Shown here: positions 1 to 8,323 of the stretch, one piece after another
Numbering within the stretch: position 1 is the stretch's first letter
Layout: every line of letters begins with the position of its first letter
Assembly (NCBI GenBank): GCA_041691815.1
Contig: JBEPTZ010000013.1
Span: forward strand, 1-55,473
DNA from: 70-18 sp041691815
GTDB lineage: Bacteria; Pseudomonadota; Alphaproteobacteria; Acetobacterales; Acetobacteraceae
DNA length: 55,473 nt
Direction: 5' to 3'
Translations under genes and position numbers: made by a program
The notes under the pieces: model-generated
The model's database searches: none
The model's input: only the letters and a program-made list of their open reading frames with translations
Told to the model about the DNA's origin: nothing

Positions 1-61
1 AAACCCCCAACCCGGGCCTCCCCCCGCGCCCGCACCAGGGCCCCACCGCGGGCGAAGCCCA

Positions 62-115
62 GGATGAAAAGTTTTTCTGCTTCTTTTTGTTCACGAAAAA
101 GAAGATTCTTCCTTT
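62..115 (+). repeat. dispersed poly-T/A hairpin element, copy A (partial)
   Basis: GGATGAAAAG followed by a T run, then an inverted repeat CTTCTTTTT...AAAAAGAAG at 80-104 and a CTTCCTTTC tail. The same module occurs near 27474, 48718 and 50844. Here the element points rightward but no plus-strand gene follows; the next gene ends head-on at 192, so this copy is an orphan relative to the other three. Confidence 0.7.
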
Positions 116-136
116 CTGACCTTCGCCAGAGCGTGC

Positions 137-177
137 TGACCGCAGGTGGACTCACACCAAGGTCTGAATCACGCGAC
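137..177 (+). repeat. 41-bp dispersed repeat, copy 1
   Basis: A 41-nt stretch beginning TGACCGCAGGTGGACTCACA and ending TGAATCACGCGAC matches 8283-8323 at 38 of 41 positions by eye. It lies just past the 3' end of the solute-binding protein gene. Copy 2 lies directly after the stop codon of the EAL gene and runs into a long palindrome; copy 1 loses similarity after GCGAC, so it is probably truncated. Confidence 0.75.
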
Positions 178-191
178 CAGACAGCCAGGAT

Positions 192-1040
192 TCAGAACGA
201 GAGATCGGCCGGGATATCGGTCTCCTTGGCGCCGGTCTGCAGGATGCCCTCGATCATCCACTGGCGGATCTGGCCGATGCCGCGGTTCATGTCGAGCCAG
301 GCGTTGACCACTTCCTTGAAGCGGGTGTCCGGCTCGCGGCGCAGGCCCATGCAGCTTGGCAGCGCCACGGTGGGGCCGCCGATCAGCCGGAACGTGCCCA
401 GCTTGGGGTTCTTGGCAATCGCGGTGATGCCGAGCATCGCCGCCAGGATATCGGCATCGGCCCGGCCGCCCTGCATCGCCAGCACCGCGTCGTCGCGGGT
501 CTTGTAGGCGGTGATGGTGGCTTTCGGGGTGAAGCGATGGGCGATCACCTCGTGCAGCGAGCCGAGATCGCACACCACCCGCACCTCCGGCTTATTGAGG
601 TCGGCCCACACCTTCGGATCGAAGCCGTTGCGGGCGATCACGCCGAACGGGTGGATGATCATCGCGTTGGTGAAGCCGATCGACAGCGCGCGCTGCGGCG
701 TCGGGTTCAGCGCGAAGGCCAGATCGACCTTGTTGGCCTGCAGGTCGAGCACCGAGTTGCCGTAGGTCGATTCGAGATATTCCAGCTTGGCGTCGAACAC
801 CTTGGCGATGTCCTTGGCCATCGAGATCGCCGAGCCGGTCCATTCGCCGGTGGTGATGTCCTTGTGGAAATACGGCAACTCGCCGGGCAGGGCGGCGATG
901 CGCAGCACCTTGGTGCGCTGCACCCGCTCGAAGGTGCTCTCATTGGCCGACTGGGCATGCGCCGAGCCGATGAAGGCGGTTGCCGCCAGGCCGCTGGCGG
1001 TCAGCCCGGCGATGCCGCGGCGCGATACACGATTGGTCAT
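192..1040 (-). CDS. ABC transporter substrate-binding protein, family 3 (orphan)
   Basis: 282 residues. The N-terminus carries a twin-arginine-like signal (VSRRGIAGL, then a hydrophobic stretch and SAHAQS cleavage region), so the mature protein should be periplasmic. The body has the type II periplasmic binding fold of polar amino-acid binding proteins: an early VLRIAALPGELPYF strand, a GAW-like segment TGEWTGSAISMAKDIAKVF, and the central KVDLAFALNPTPQRALSIGF region typical of family 3. ATG at 1040 was chosen because GGGGAG lies about 10 nt upstream and the signal begins there; an extended frame to 1151 has no coding character. No permease or ATPase gene adjoins it, so it is an orphan component or serves a transporter elsewhere. 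The ligand cannot be read from the sequence. Confidence 0.85.
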   Translation of the reverse strand: MTNRVSRRGIAGLTASGLAATAFIGSAHAQSANESTFERVQRTKVLRIAALPGELPYFHKDITTGEWTGSAISMAKDIAKVFDAKLEYLESTYGNSVLDLQANKVDLAFALNPTPQRALSIGFTNAMIIHPFGVIARNGFDPKVWADLNKPEVRVVCDLGSLHEVIAHRFTPKATITAYKTRDDAVLAMQGGRADADILAAMLGITAIAKNPKLGTFRLIGGPTVALPSCMGLRREPDTRFKEVVNAWLDMNRGIGQIRQWMIEGILQTGAKETDIPADLSF

Positions 1041-1060
1041 GGCGCAGACTCCCCTGTTGC

Positions 1061-1106
1061 TTGTTGAGCGATGGCTTGTTGAGCGGTGGTTTGTTGGCCG
1101 GATGGC
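1061..1106. repeat. short 15-bp tandem repeat in the leader of the binding-protein gene
   Basis: TTGTTGAGCGATGGC at 1061-1075 is followed by TTGTTGAGCGGTGGT at 1076-1090 and a degenerate third unit. It sits 20-65 nt upstream of the ATG at 1040 on the minus strand, in the untranslated leader. Confidence 0.6.
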
Positions 1107-1151
1107 TTGGTCTCGGTGCGTGCAGCATGCACAGCGCGCACACCAGGGCAA

Positions 1152-1174
1152 GCCCGAAGCGCATGGCTTCGGGC
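1152..1174 (-). terminator. hairpin downstream of the MaoC gene pair
   Basis: Perfect 9-bp stem GCCCGAAGC / GCTTCGGGC with a 5-nt loop, 30 nt past the stop of the MaoC gene that ends at 1204. No T tract follows on the minus strand, so it is either a weak terminator or an mRNA-stabilising hairpin. Confidence 0.45.
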
Positions 1175-1203
1175 GCCTGGCGGATTCAGCGCGGGTGCTG
1201 CGG

Positions 1204-1626
1204 TCAGGGGTCGATGCGGGCGGTCGCCGAGCCGGTCAGCACCTCGCGGCCGTCCTGGTTCACCGTGGAGATGGTGAGATCGACCAAGTGCTGGCCAGCC
1301 TCCTCGCGGAGGGCTGCCACCGTCGCGGTGGCGTCCAGCGTGTCGCCTGGCCAGACCTGGTTGGTGAAGCGGACGCCGAATTTGGTCAGCCGGCCGTCGC
1401 CGACATAGCCGGTCAGCAGCTTGCTGGTCAGCCCCATGGTCAGCATGCCGTGGGCGAACACGCTGGGGTAGCCGGCCTTCTGGGTGGCGTAGATCTCATC
1501 GGTGTGCAGCGGGTTGTAGTCGCCGGATGCGCCAGCGTACTGGACGATCTGGGTGCGGGTGAGGTTCTCGACCACGCGCTCGGTGCGGGTGTCGCCGACC
1601 TTCAGCTTGGATGCCTGCAATGCCAT
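1204..1626 (-). CDS. MaoC family dehydratase (hot-dog fold enoyl-CoA hydratase)
   Basis: 140 residues, the normal size of a single hot-dog domain. The hydratase 2 signature is clear: YAGASGDYNPLHTDE carries the catalytic Asp/His pair (D-x4-H), followed by FAHGMLTMG at the helix that packs under the active site. Members hydrate trans-2-enoyl-CoA or related acyl-CoA substrates in the cytoplasm. It lies 10 bp downstream of a second MaoC-type gene; such N/C pairs usually assemble as one heterodimeric hydratase, this one being the catalytic C-half type. Substrate unknown. ATG at 1626. Confidence 0.88.
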   Translation of the reverse strand: MALQASKLKVGDTRTERVVENLTRTQIVQYAGASGDYNPLHTDEIYATQKAGYPSVFAHGMLTMGLTSKLLTGYVGDGRLTKFGVRFTNQVWPGDTLDATATVAALREEAGQHLVDLTISTVNQDGREVLTGSATARIDP

Positions 1627-1636
1627 GTCGTGCCCC

Positions 1637-2119
1637 TCAGTCCTGCGCCACGGGGCGCTCGGTGGTCACCCCGACGCCGGTGGCGGTGACCACGAGTTCG
1701 CCGTGCTGGTCGCGATATTCGGTGATCCGCTCGCTGAAGGTCAGCTTGCCGGCGCGCTTGCTTTCCTTCTCCCAGGTCTTGCCCGGCCTGGTGGTGACGC
1801 TCAGGATGTCGCCGGGTTTCGGGTGGCGGTGGTACTCGTAATGCTGCTCGGCATGCAGGCCGCCGCTGCTGCTGGCTTTGCCTTCCACGCCGCTGGCGGT
1901 CTTGCCGGAGCCGAACCACGGCTTGCCGGGTTGCGGGCGCAGGTAATAGGTCGGGTCGAACTGGGCGGAGGCCTGCACGAAGGTGGGCGGCGCGATGATG
2001 CCGCCGGTCTCGCCGGCCTTGGCCGCCGCGGCGTCGTGGTAGACCGGGTTGGTGTCGCCGATGGCGCGCGCGAACATCATGATGTGCGTCGCCTCGACCG
2101 GCATGGTGATGTTGGCCAA
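1637..2119 (-). CDS. MaoC N-terminal-type (FAS1-like) dehydratase subunit
   Basis: 160 residues resembling the MaoC N-terminal dehydratase family: FARAIGDTNPVYHD at the start, then GGIIAPPTFVQASAQFDP. Partner of the following MaoC gene in the same transcript. TTG at 2119 is proposed as the start because GGAGG stands 8 nt upstream; an in-frame ATG at 2104 (MPVEATHIM) is the alternative but would put the Shine-Dalgarno too far away. The central segment (residues about 60-95, PGKPWFGSGKTAS and SSGGLHAEQHYEYHR) is longer than in the catalytic partner. Function inferred: heteromeric acyl-CoA hydratase of unknown substrate. Confidence 0.82.
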   Translation of the reverse strand: MANITMPVEATHIMMFARAIGDTNPVYHDAAAAKAGETGGIIAPPTFVQASAQFDPTYYLRPQPGKPWFGSGKTASGVEGKASSSGGLHAEQHYEYHRHPKPGDILSVTTRPGKTWEKESKRAGKLTFSERITEYRDQHGELVVTATGVGVTTERPVAQD

Positions 2120-2222
2120 ACTGGGGTCCTCCGGAGCTTTGTTGCCCGCGCGGCAGCTTAGTCACCTGCCCGTTAAAGGCAAAGCGGCTTGCAGCGCGGC
2201 AGCGACGGCGGGAGGATGCGCG

Positions 2223-3107
2223 ATGAACATCGCCCTGCCCGGCTCCGGCCCGACCTCGCGCCATTTCTTCTCGCAGCGGCTGCGGCTGAATTATGTCGAC
2301 TGGGGCAACGCCGGGGCGCCGCCGCTGATCCTGCTGCATGGCGGGCAGGACCATTGCCGCAACTGGGACTGGGTGGCCGGGGCGTTGCGGAAAGACTGGC
2401 ACATCATCTGCCCGGATTTGCGCGGGCATGGCGACAGCGCCTGGTCGACCGACGGCAACTACACCATGGCCGGCTATGTCAGCGATCTGGCGCAGCTGGT
2501 GCAGCAGCAGAAGCTGACGCCGGTGACCATTGTCGCGCATTCGCTGGGCGGCAATATCGCGCTGCGCTACACCGGCATCTACCCGGACAGCGTGCGGCGG
2601 CTGGTGGCGATCGAGGGGCTGGGGCCGTCGCCGCGGGTGCTGGCCGAGCGCGCCGGCAAGCCGATCGGGCAGCGCATGGCGGACTGGATCGCCGCCCGGC
2701 ACGCGCTGGCCGGCCGACTGCCGCGGCGCTACGCCAGCATCGAGGAGGCATTCGCGCGCATGCAGGAGCAGAACAAGCATTTGTCGCCCGAGCAGGCCCG
2801 CCACCTGACCCATCACGGCGTCAACCAGAACGAGGACGGCAGCTATAGCTGGAAGTTCGACAACTATGTGCGGGTCTGGTCGCCGACCGATATGACCCAG
2901 GCCGAGCTGGAGTCGCTGTGGGCGGCGATCAGTTGCCCGACATTGCTGGTTTACGGCAAGGAGAGCTGGGCCTCCAACCCGCAGGAGGATGGCCGCATCC
3001 GGCATTTCCGCACCGCCCGGGTGGCCAGCTTCGAGCGGGCCGGGCATTGGGTGCATCATGACCGGCTGGAGGGGTTCCTGGCCGAGGTGACCGGGTTCCT
3101 GGCTTGA
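2223..3107 (+). CDS. alpha/beta fold hydrolase
   Basis: 294 residues. Oxyanion segment LLHGGQDHCRNWDW (about 38-51), nucleophile elbow AHSLGGN with Ser107, acid-loop region PTLLVYGKES, and a late histidine in GHWVHHD, giving a full Ser-Asp/Glu-His set. ATG at 2223 follows GGGAGGATGCGCG, a good Shine-Dalgarno; the frame is open further upstream but overlaps the start of the divergent MaoC gene. Divergent from the MaoC operon (about 100 bp between) and convergent, nearly abutting, with the oxidoreductase that ends at 3109. Probably a soluble esterase, lactonase or C-C hydrolase; substrate not assignable. Confidence 0.88.
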   Translation: MNIALPGSGPTSRHFFSQRLRLNYVDWGNAGAPPLILLHGGQDHCRNWDWVAGALRKDWHIICPDLRGHGDSAWSTDGNYTMAGYVSDLAQLVQQQKLTPVTIVAHSLGGNIALRYTGIYPDSVRRLVAIEGLGPSPRVLAERAGKPIGQRMADWIAARHALAGRLPRRYASIEEAFARMQEQNKHLSPEQARHLTHHGVNQNEDGSYSWKFDNYVRVWSPTDMTQAELESLWAAISCPTLLVYGKESWASNPQEDGRIRHFRTARVASFERAGHWVHHDRLEGFLAEVTGFLA

Positions 3108-3108
3108 G

Positions 3109-4107
3109 TTAGCGGATCAGGCCGCCCTGCTGCGCCTTGCCGCGGGCCTGCTCCATCTCGGCCATCACCATGAGGGCGGCATCGAGCGCGCGGCGGCCGG
3201 CGGCGGCGTCAACCAGCACCGGCGCGCCGTCGAGGATCGAGGCGGCGAAGGCGTCGTGTTCGGCGGCCAGGGCGTCGTGCGGCTCCCAGGTGATCTGCTC
3301 CATGCGGGCGCCAGGCATGCCGGGCACTTCCATGCCGGGGGCGTCGTTGCCGGGGGTGCCGGCGCCACGGCCGATCATCATCAGCTTGCGGGCGGCGAAA
3401 TCGACCGCCATGTAGCCCTCCTGGCTGAACAGCCGCATCTTGCGCTCGGTGCGCATCGAGATGCGGCTGGCGGTGATGCTGGCGACGCAGCCGTTGCGAA
3501 AGCGCAGCCGGGCGTTGGCGATGTCGTCGAACGCGCTGGCCACCGGGGCGCCGATCGCCTCCACGCCCTCCAGTTCGCTGTCGACCAGCGACAGCACGAA
3601 ATCCAGGTCGTGGATCATCAGGTCCATGATCACCGACACATCGGTGCCGCGCGGCTTGAACGGGGCGATGCGGACGCATTCCAGGTAGACCGGGCGCTGC
3701 ATGCGGGCGGTGATCGCGCGGTGCTCGGCGGTGTAGCGCAGCAGGTGGCCGACCTGCAGCACCAGGCCGGCGGCGGCGGCGCGGGCGGCGAGGCGGTCGG
3801 CCTGGTCCAGCGTGGCGGCGATCGGCTTTTCCACCAGCACGTGGCGGCCGGCGGCAAGGGCGGCGTCGGCCAACTCGAAATGCGCCTCGGCCGGGGCGGC
3901 GACGACGATCGCGTCGCTGGCGGCGAGCAGGGCCGGCCAGTCCAGCACCGGGGCGCCGATCTCGGCGGCCAGAGCGGCGGCGTGGGCCGGGTCGCGGTCG
4001 GTGATGCCGGACAGCACGGCGCGCGACGCGGCGGCGACCTTCTGGGCGTGGAAGCGGCCGAAATAGCCGGCCCCGGCGATGCCGACGCGCAATGGGCCAG
4101 ACTGCAT
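3109..4107 (-). CDS. Gfo/Idh/MocA family NAD(P)-dependent oxidoreductase
   Basis: 332 residues. Rossmann motif GIAGAGYFGRFHAQK near the N-terminus, the family EKP motif (VLVEKPIAATL) near residue 95 and a C-terminal alpha/beta domain. The segment APFKPRGTDVSVIMDLMIHD, with its MIHDLD motif, resembles the UDP-GlcNAc 3-dehydrogenase (GnnA-like) branch found near lpx genes in alphaproteobacteria, but no lpx gene is present here. A Met/Pro/Gly-rich insert (GNDAPGMEVPGMPGARMEQ) lies near residue 255. ATG at 4107 has a GGGGG stretch upstream. Divergent from secD. Cofactor binding is confident; substrate is not. Confidence 0.85.
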   Translation of the reverse strand: MQSGPLRVGIAGAGYFGRFHAQKVAAASRAVLSGITDRDPAHAAALAAEIGAPVLDWPALLAASDAIVVAAPAEAHFELADAALAAGRHVLVEKPIAATLDQADRLAARAAAAGLVLQVGHLLRYTAEHRAITARMQRPVYLECVRIAPFKPRGTDVSVIMDLMIHDLDFVLSLVDSELEGVEAIGAPVASAFDDIANARLRFRNGCVASITASRISMRTERKMRLFSQEGYMAVDFAARKLMMIGRGAGTPGNDAPGMEVPGMPGARMEQITWEPHDALAAEHDAFAASILDGAPVLVDAAAGRRALDAALMVMAEMEQARGKAQQGGLIR

Positions 4108-4292
4108 GGCGTAACCCCCGTGATACCGGGCGCAGATAGCAGCCGGGCCGCCGCAGGGCCACAGCAATGCGCGCGAATTGTCACTGCGGGTTGCACGGCG
4201 CGGGGGGGTGTGGTCAATCTCCGCGCGATTCCTCGCCCCCTCCTGCCTCGCTGTCCCAGTGGAGCCGCTGTTTTCCGGATGATGTGCCCGAC

Positions 4293-5870
4293 ATGATGTA
4301 TTTCAGCCCCCTGAAGACCTGGCTGGTGCTGGGCCTCTGCGCGCTCGGCGTGCTGTTCAGCCTGCCGAACCTGATGCCGGCGCCGGCTTCGTGGGTTCCG
4401 TGGCGCAGCGTGCATCTGGGACTCGACCTGAAAGGCGGCAGCTACCTGCTGATGCAGGTGGATATGGGGGCCGTGGTCAAGGAGCGGCTGGACAGCCTGG
4501 CCGACGCGGCGCGCCAGGCGTTGCGGCGCGGCGGCGTGGATCGCTTCGTGGTGACGCCGCAGGCGGCCGATAACCGGCTGCAGGTGAAGCTCGGCGACAC
4601 GGCGCAGAACGACAAAGCGATGGCGGCATTGCGGCCGCTGGGGGTGAACGAGGCCAATCCGTCGGCGGCCTCGGAGCTGGATTTCACCACCGGGGCGGAT
4701 GGCGTGATCAGCGTGACGCTGTCGCCGGTAGCATTGCATAATCGCGCCACCTCGGCGGTGCAGCAGTCGATCGAGATCGTGCGGCGGCGCATCGACGAGA
4801 CCGGGGTGGTCGATCCGATCATCACCCGGCAGGGCGACAGCCGCATCATCGTGCAGTTGCCTGGGGTGGAAGACCCAAACCGGATCAAGGAGTTGCTGGG
4901 ACAGACGGCGCGCATGACGTTCCGGCTGACCGACGAGAACGCCAACCTGGGCGCCACCGTGCCGCCGCCGGGCGTCGATTTTCTGCCGGTGGAGGGCCAT
5001 GCCGGGCAGAAGATCGCGGTGCGCCGGCGGATCGAGGTGGATGGTGCGGACCTCACCGACGCGCGGGCCGGGCAGAACGGCCAGACCGGCGAATGGGTGG
5101 TGAATTTCACCTTCAACTCGATCGGCACACGGCGCTTCGCGCAGATCAGCACCGCCAATGTCGGCCACCCGTTCGCCATCGTGCTGGACAACAAGGTGAT
5201 CTCGGCGCCGGTGATCCGCGAGCCGATTACCGCCGGGCGCGGCCAGATCAGCGGCAGTTTCACCGCCCAGAGCGCGCAGGACCTCGCGGTGCTGCTGCGG
5301 GCCGGTGCGTTGCCGGCGCCGCTGTCGGTGGTGGAGCAGCGCAGCATCGGGCCGGAACTGGGGGCGGACGCGATTCGCGCCGGGGCGATCTCGCTGGCGG
5401 TGGGATTCGTGCTGGTGATCCTGTTCATGGGCGCGTTCTACGGGCTGTTCGGCTGGTTCGCGAACATCGCGCTGGTGATGAACCTGGTGCTGATGCTGGC
5501 GGTGCTGTCGCTGCTGCAGGCGACGCTGACGCTTCCGGGCATGGCCGGCATCCTGCTGACGCTGGGCATGGCGGTGGACTACAACATCCTGATCAACGAG
5601 CGCATCCGCGAGGAGGTGCGCAACGGGCGATCGCCGCTGAACGCGATGCAGTTCGGCGAGAAGCACGCGTTTGCCACCATCATCGACAGTTCCTCCACCG
5701 CGTTCCTGGCGCATGTGATGCTGTTCGAGTTCGGCGGCGGGCCGGTGAAGGGGTTCGCGGTGACCATCACCATCGGCATCGTCACCTCGCTGTTCACCGC
5801 AACCATGCTGGCGCGGCTGTTCATGGTGCGCTGGTACGCACGCACCCGCCCCTCCGTGCTGCCGGTTTAG
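4293..5870 (+). CDS. secD: protein translocase subunit SecD
   Basis: 525 residues, the short form usual in alphaproteobacteria. N-terminal membrane anchor (TWLVLGLCALGVLFSLPN), the GLDLKGGSYLLMQVD motif that opens the periplasmic P1 domain, then five C-terminal membrane segments with GMAVDYNILINERIREE (the D-x-N RND motif) and TIIDSSSTAFLAH. SecD with SecF pulls emerging polypeptide to the periplasm using proton-motive force. Two adjacent ATGs (4293 and 4296) both fit. No yajC precedes it, although yajC-secD-secF is the common order; instead the divergent oxidoreductase lies upstream. secF follows 9 bp later. Confidence 0.97.
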   Translation: MMYFSPLKTWLVLGLCALGVLFSLPNLMPAPASWVPWRSVHLGLDLKGGSYLLMQVDMGAVVKERLDSLADAARQALRRGGVDRFVVTPQAADNRLQVKLGDTAQNDKAMAALRPLGVNEANPSAASELDFTTGADGVISVTLSPVALHNRATSAVQQSIEIVRRRIDETGVVDPIITRQGDSRIIVQLPGVEDPNRIKELLGQTARMTFRLTDENANLGATVPPPGVDFLPVEGHAGQKIAVRRRIEVDGADLTDARAGQNGQTGEWVVNFTFNSIGTRRFAQISTANVGHPFAIVLDNKVISAPVIREPITAGRGQISGSFTAQSAQDLAVLLRAGALPAPLSVVEQRSIGPELGADAIRAGAISLAVGFVLVILFMGAFYGLFGWFANIALVMNLVLMLAVLSLLQATLTLPGMAGILLTLGMAVDYNILINERIREEVRNGRSPLNAMQFGEKHAFATIIDSSSTAFLAHVMLFEFGGGPVKGFAVTITIGIVTSLFTATMLARLFMVRWYARTRPSVLPV

Positions 5871-5879
5871 GATCGCCCG

Positions 5880-6947
5880 ATGTTCTACCGCCCGTTGTTC
5901 CGCCTGGTTCCCGACCGCACCCGCATCCAGTTCATGCGTGGGCGTTTCATGGGGCTGATCGTCTCGGCCGTGCTGTCGACCGCCTCGGTGATCCTGTTCT
6001 ACCATCCCGGGCTGACGCTGGGGATCGACTTTCGCGGCGGACTGACCATGGAGGCGCGCACGCCGCAGCCGGCCGATTTCGCCAAAATTCGTGCGGCGCT
6101 GGACAAGGAAGGCGTGCACGGCGCCGGGGTGCAGCGGTTCGGCACCGACGAGTCGGTGCTGATCAAGCTGGATTCCCCCGGCGGCCCCGGCGAGACGCAG
6201 AAGATGGTAACCCAGGTGCACAAGGCGCTGGAGGAGGCGCTGCCCGGCACCCGCATCGTGCGCACCGACGCGGTGGGCGCCTCGGTCTCGGCCGAGTTGT
6301 TCCGCGACGGCATGCTGGCGCTGGGGCTCAGCCTGCTGATGATCCTGGTATATATCTGGTTCCGCTTCGAATGGCAGTTCGCGGTGGGGGCGGTGGCGAC
6401 GCTGATCCTCGACCTGACCAAGGCGATCGGCTTCCTGGTGATCACCCATCTGGAATTCGACCTGGTGATGGTCGCCGCGCTGCTGACGATCCTCGGCTAC
6501 TCCACCAACGACAAGGTGGTGGTGTATGACCGGATGCGCGAGAATTTGCGCAAATACAAGACGATGCCGCTGCGCGAGCTGATCGACCTGTCGATCAACG
6601 AGACGCTGAGCCGGACGCTCGGCACCTCGGTGACGCTGGCGCTGGCCTCGCTGCCGCTGGCATTGTGGGGAGGCACGACGCTGTCGGACTTCGCCATCGT
6701 GATGCTGTTCGGCATCGTGGTCGGCACCTCGTCGTCGATCTTCATCGCCGCGCCGATCCTGCTGTTCCTCGGCGAGCACCATCTGCGGCGCGACGCCCAG
6801 GCACCGAAGGCCCAGGCCGCGGTGTCCGGAGCGGCCACGGCGGGCGCTACGCCCCCAGCGTCGGCGAAACCGACCGATCCGGGCAAGCCGGCGGCGGCCG
6901 CGGCGCCGAAGCCCCGCACCACCACGCGCCGCAAGGGCGCGCGTTAG
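5880..6947 (+). CDS. secF: protein translocase subunit SecF
   Basis: 355 residues. LGIDFRGGLTMEAR near the N-terminus is the SecF counterpart of the SecD DLKGG motif; six membrane segments follow, with GYSTNDKVVVYDRMRENLR and SINETLSRTLGTSVTLALA typical of the SecF permease domain. After the last membrane helix there is a roughly 55-residue Ala/Pro/Lys-rich cytoplasmic tail ending TTTRRKGAR, longer than in enterobacterial SecF. Its low complexity suggests a flexible, ribosome- or membrane-facing tail. Co-transcribed with secD. Confidence 0.97.
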   Translation: MFYRPLFRLVPDRTRIQFMRGRFMGLIVSAVLSTASVILFYHPGLTLGIDFRGGLTMEARTPQPADFAKIRAALDKEGVHGAGVQRFGTDESVLIKLDSPGGPGETQKMVTQVHKALEEALPGTRIVRTDAVGASVSAELFRDGMLALGLSLLMILVYIWFRFEWQFAVGAVATLILDLTKAIGFLVITHLEFDLVMVAALLTILGYSTNDKVVVYDRMRENLRKYKTMPLRELIDLSINETLSRTLGTSVTLALASLPLALWGGTTLSDFAIVMLFGIVVGTSSSIFIAAPILLFLGEHHLRRDAQAPKAQAAVSGAATAGATPPASAKPTDPGKPAAAAAPKPRTTTRRKGAR

Positions 6948-7085
6948 CCGCGTGACGGCCGCCGCACCGGGCGGCCGTCCGCTGCTCTGCCATCTGGCCC
7001 GACTGCACTGCCACGCCCGCATCAACGCAACGGATTGCGTTTTTTTGACGCGCGTTTCTGGCCGGGATTGGTTAGTCTAAAAATT

Positions 7086-8282
7086 ATGACATGCGCCACG
7101 CCTCGGCAGGAGGTTCCCCCCGCGCCCCGCCCGGCGCGGCCCCTGCTGCTGTGTGGCGATGCCCACTGGCAGGCCGCCACCGGCGCCGAGCTGTCGGCGC
7201 TGGGGCAGCGTGATGCCCTGGTGGTGGCCGACTCGCCGCCGGACGCGGTGGCGCGGCTGGCGATCGCGCCGCAGCGTTTCTCGCATCTGCTGGTGCAGCC
7301 GGATGCGGCGGGCGAACTGCTCGGCGACATGCTGGGCCTCACCGGGCGGGGCCACGGGATGGCTCCGTCACTGGTTCTGCTGGGGAGGCAACCGGCCGGC
7401 AAGCCGGTGCCGCCGGCGGCCATCGTCGACGATCCGCCGACGCCCGGATGGCTGGCGCCGGCGCTGGCCTGGCAATCGCCGGCTGGCGGATCACCCCAGC
7501 CGATCAGCGGCGATGACGCGCGCCGTGCCCTGGCCGAGGGCGGGGTACGCGTGCTGTACCAGCCGATGGTCTGGCTGGCCGATCGCCGGCCTGGCGGCAT
7601 GGAGGCGCTGGCCCGCCTGGAGCATCCGGTGTGGGGCCGGCTGGAGCCGGCGCGGTTCCTGCCGGCGGTGGAGGCGGCGGGGTTGCTGCACGAGCTGACC
7701 AGGGCGGTGGTGGCACGGGCCTTCGCGGAATGGCACGCAGGCCAGTTGCGCGAACTCGGGATGGGGATCGGGCTGAACCTGCCGCTGGACGTCCTGCTGC
7801 TGCCGGGCCTCGCCGGCTGGCTGGATGCGCGCTGTGCCGCCGCCCAGCTGACGCCGTTCAATCTGGTGGTGGAACTGACCGAGACCCAGCCGGTACTGGA
7901 TGTGCCGGCATTGGGGGTGGCGGTGGCGGCGTTGCGGCAGCGCGGCTATCGGGTGTCAATCGACGACGTCGGGCCGGGCCAGCGCGACCCGACGGCGCTG
8001 CTGCGGTTGCCGTTCACCTCGGTGAAGCTGGACATGGCGCTGGTTCACCACGCGGCGGAGAGTGCCGATGCCCGCGCCTATCTGCGCCGCCTGATCGACA
8101 CCGCGCATACCGCCGGGATGATCGTGGTGGCCGAGGGGATCGAGGATGGCGACATCTGGGGGCGCATGCAGGCGCTGGGCGCCGATGCCGGGCAGGGTTA
8201 TGGCATCGCCCGGCCGCTGCCGGCGGTGGCGGTACCGATCTGGCACCGCGCCTGGACGGACGGAGTACGGATTCCAGCGTGA
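7086..8282 (+). CDS. EAL domain protein, probable cyclic-di-GMP phosphodiesterase
   Basis: 398 residues from ATG 7086; an in-frame TTG at 7035 would add 17. Residues about 15-120 form an alpha/beta stretch (RPLLLCGDAHW...LVQPDAAGELLGDMLG) that may be a degenerate receiver-like domain with no clear phospho-acceptor Asp. The EAL domain fills the rest and keeps its catalytic set: MEALARLEHP, GLNLPL (Asn), VVELTET (Glu), SIDDVGPG (the two metal-binding Asp), SVKLDMALV (Lys), VVAEGIED (Glu) and GQGYGIARPL (Gln). It should hydrolyse c-di-GMP to pGpG. Neither start has a good Shine-Dalgarno; GTTAGTCTAAAAATT precedes the ATG. Stands alone; its stop codon abuts a repeat. Confidence 0.9.
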   Translation: MTCATPRQEVPPAPRPARPLLLCGDAHWQAATGAELSALGQRDALVVADSPPDAVARLAIAPQRFSHLLVQPDAAGELLGDMLGLTGRGHGMAPSLVLLGRQPAGKPVPPAAIVDDPPTPGWLAPALAWQSPAGGSPQPISGDDARRALAEGGVRVLYQPMVWLADRRPGGMEALARLEHPVWGRLEPARFLPAVEAAGLLHELTRAVVARAFAEWHAGQLRELGMGIGLNLPLDVLLLPGLAGWLDARCAAAQLTPFNLVVELTETQPVLDVPALGVAVAALRQRGYRVSIDDVGPGQRDPTALLRLPFTSVKLDMALVHHAAESADARAYLRRLIDTAHTAGMIVVAEGIEDGDIWGRMQALGADAGQGYGIARPLPAVAVPIWHRAWTDGVRIPA

Positions 8283-8323
8283 TGACCGTAGGTGGAATCA
8301 CACGAAGGTCTGAATCACGCGAC
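8283..8323 (+). repeat. 41-bp dispersed repeat, copy 2
   Basis: Second copy of the sequence at 137-177 (3 mismatches), starting immediately after the EAL stop codon. Its last 13 nt (TGAATCACGCGAC) form the left end of the long palindrome described next. Confidence 0.75.

Noticed and set aside
64..507. Plus-strand frame beginning in the hairpin element (MKSFSASF...)
   Set aside because: Its start is the repeat itself; similar MKSFFASFCSQK-type frames arise at every copy, so it is an artefact of the repeat.
940..1164. 74-codon minus-strand frame with a hydrophobic start
   Set aside because: Overlaps the start of the binding-protein gene in another frame, the signal-like part is short, and the remainder is the translated tandem repeat.
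3630..7025. 1131-codon open frame on the minus strand opposite secD/secF
   Set aside because: Shadow of the secDF coding frames in high-GC DNA; Arg/His-rich composition, no recognisable domain except a short out-of-frame overlap, and secDF on the other strand are unambiguous.
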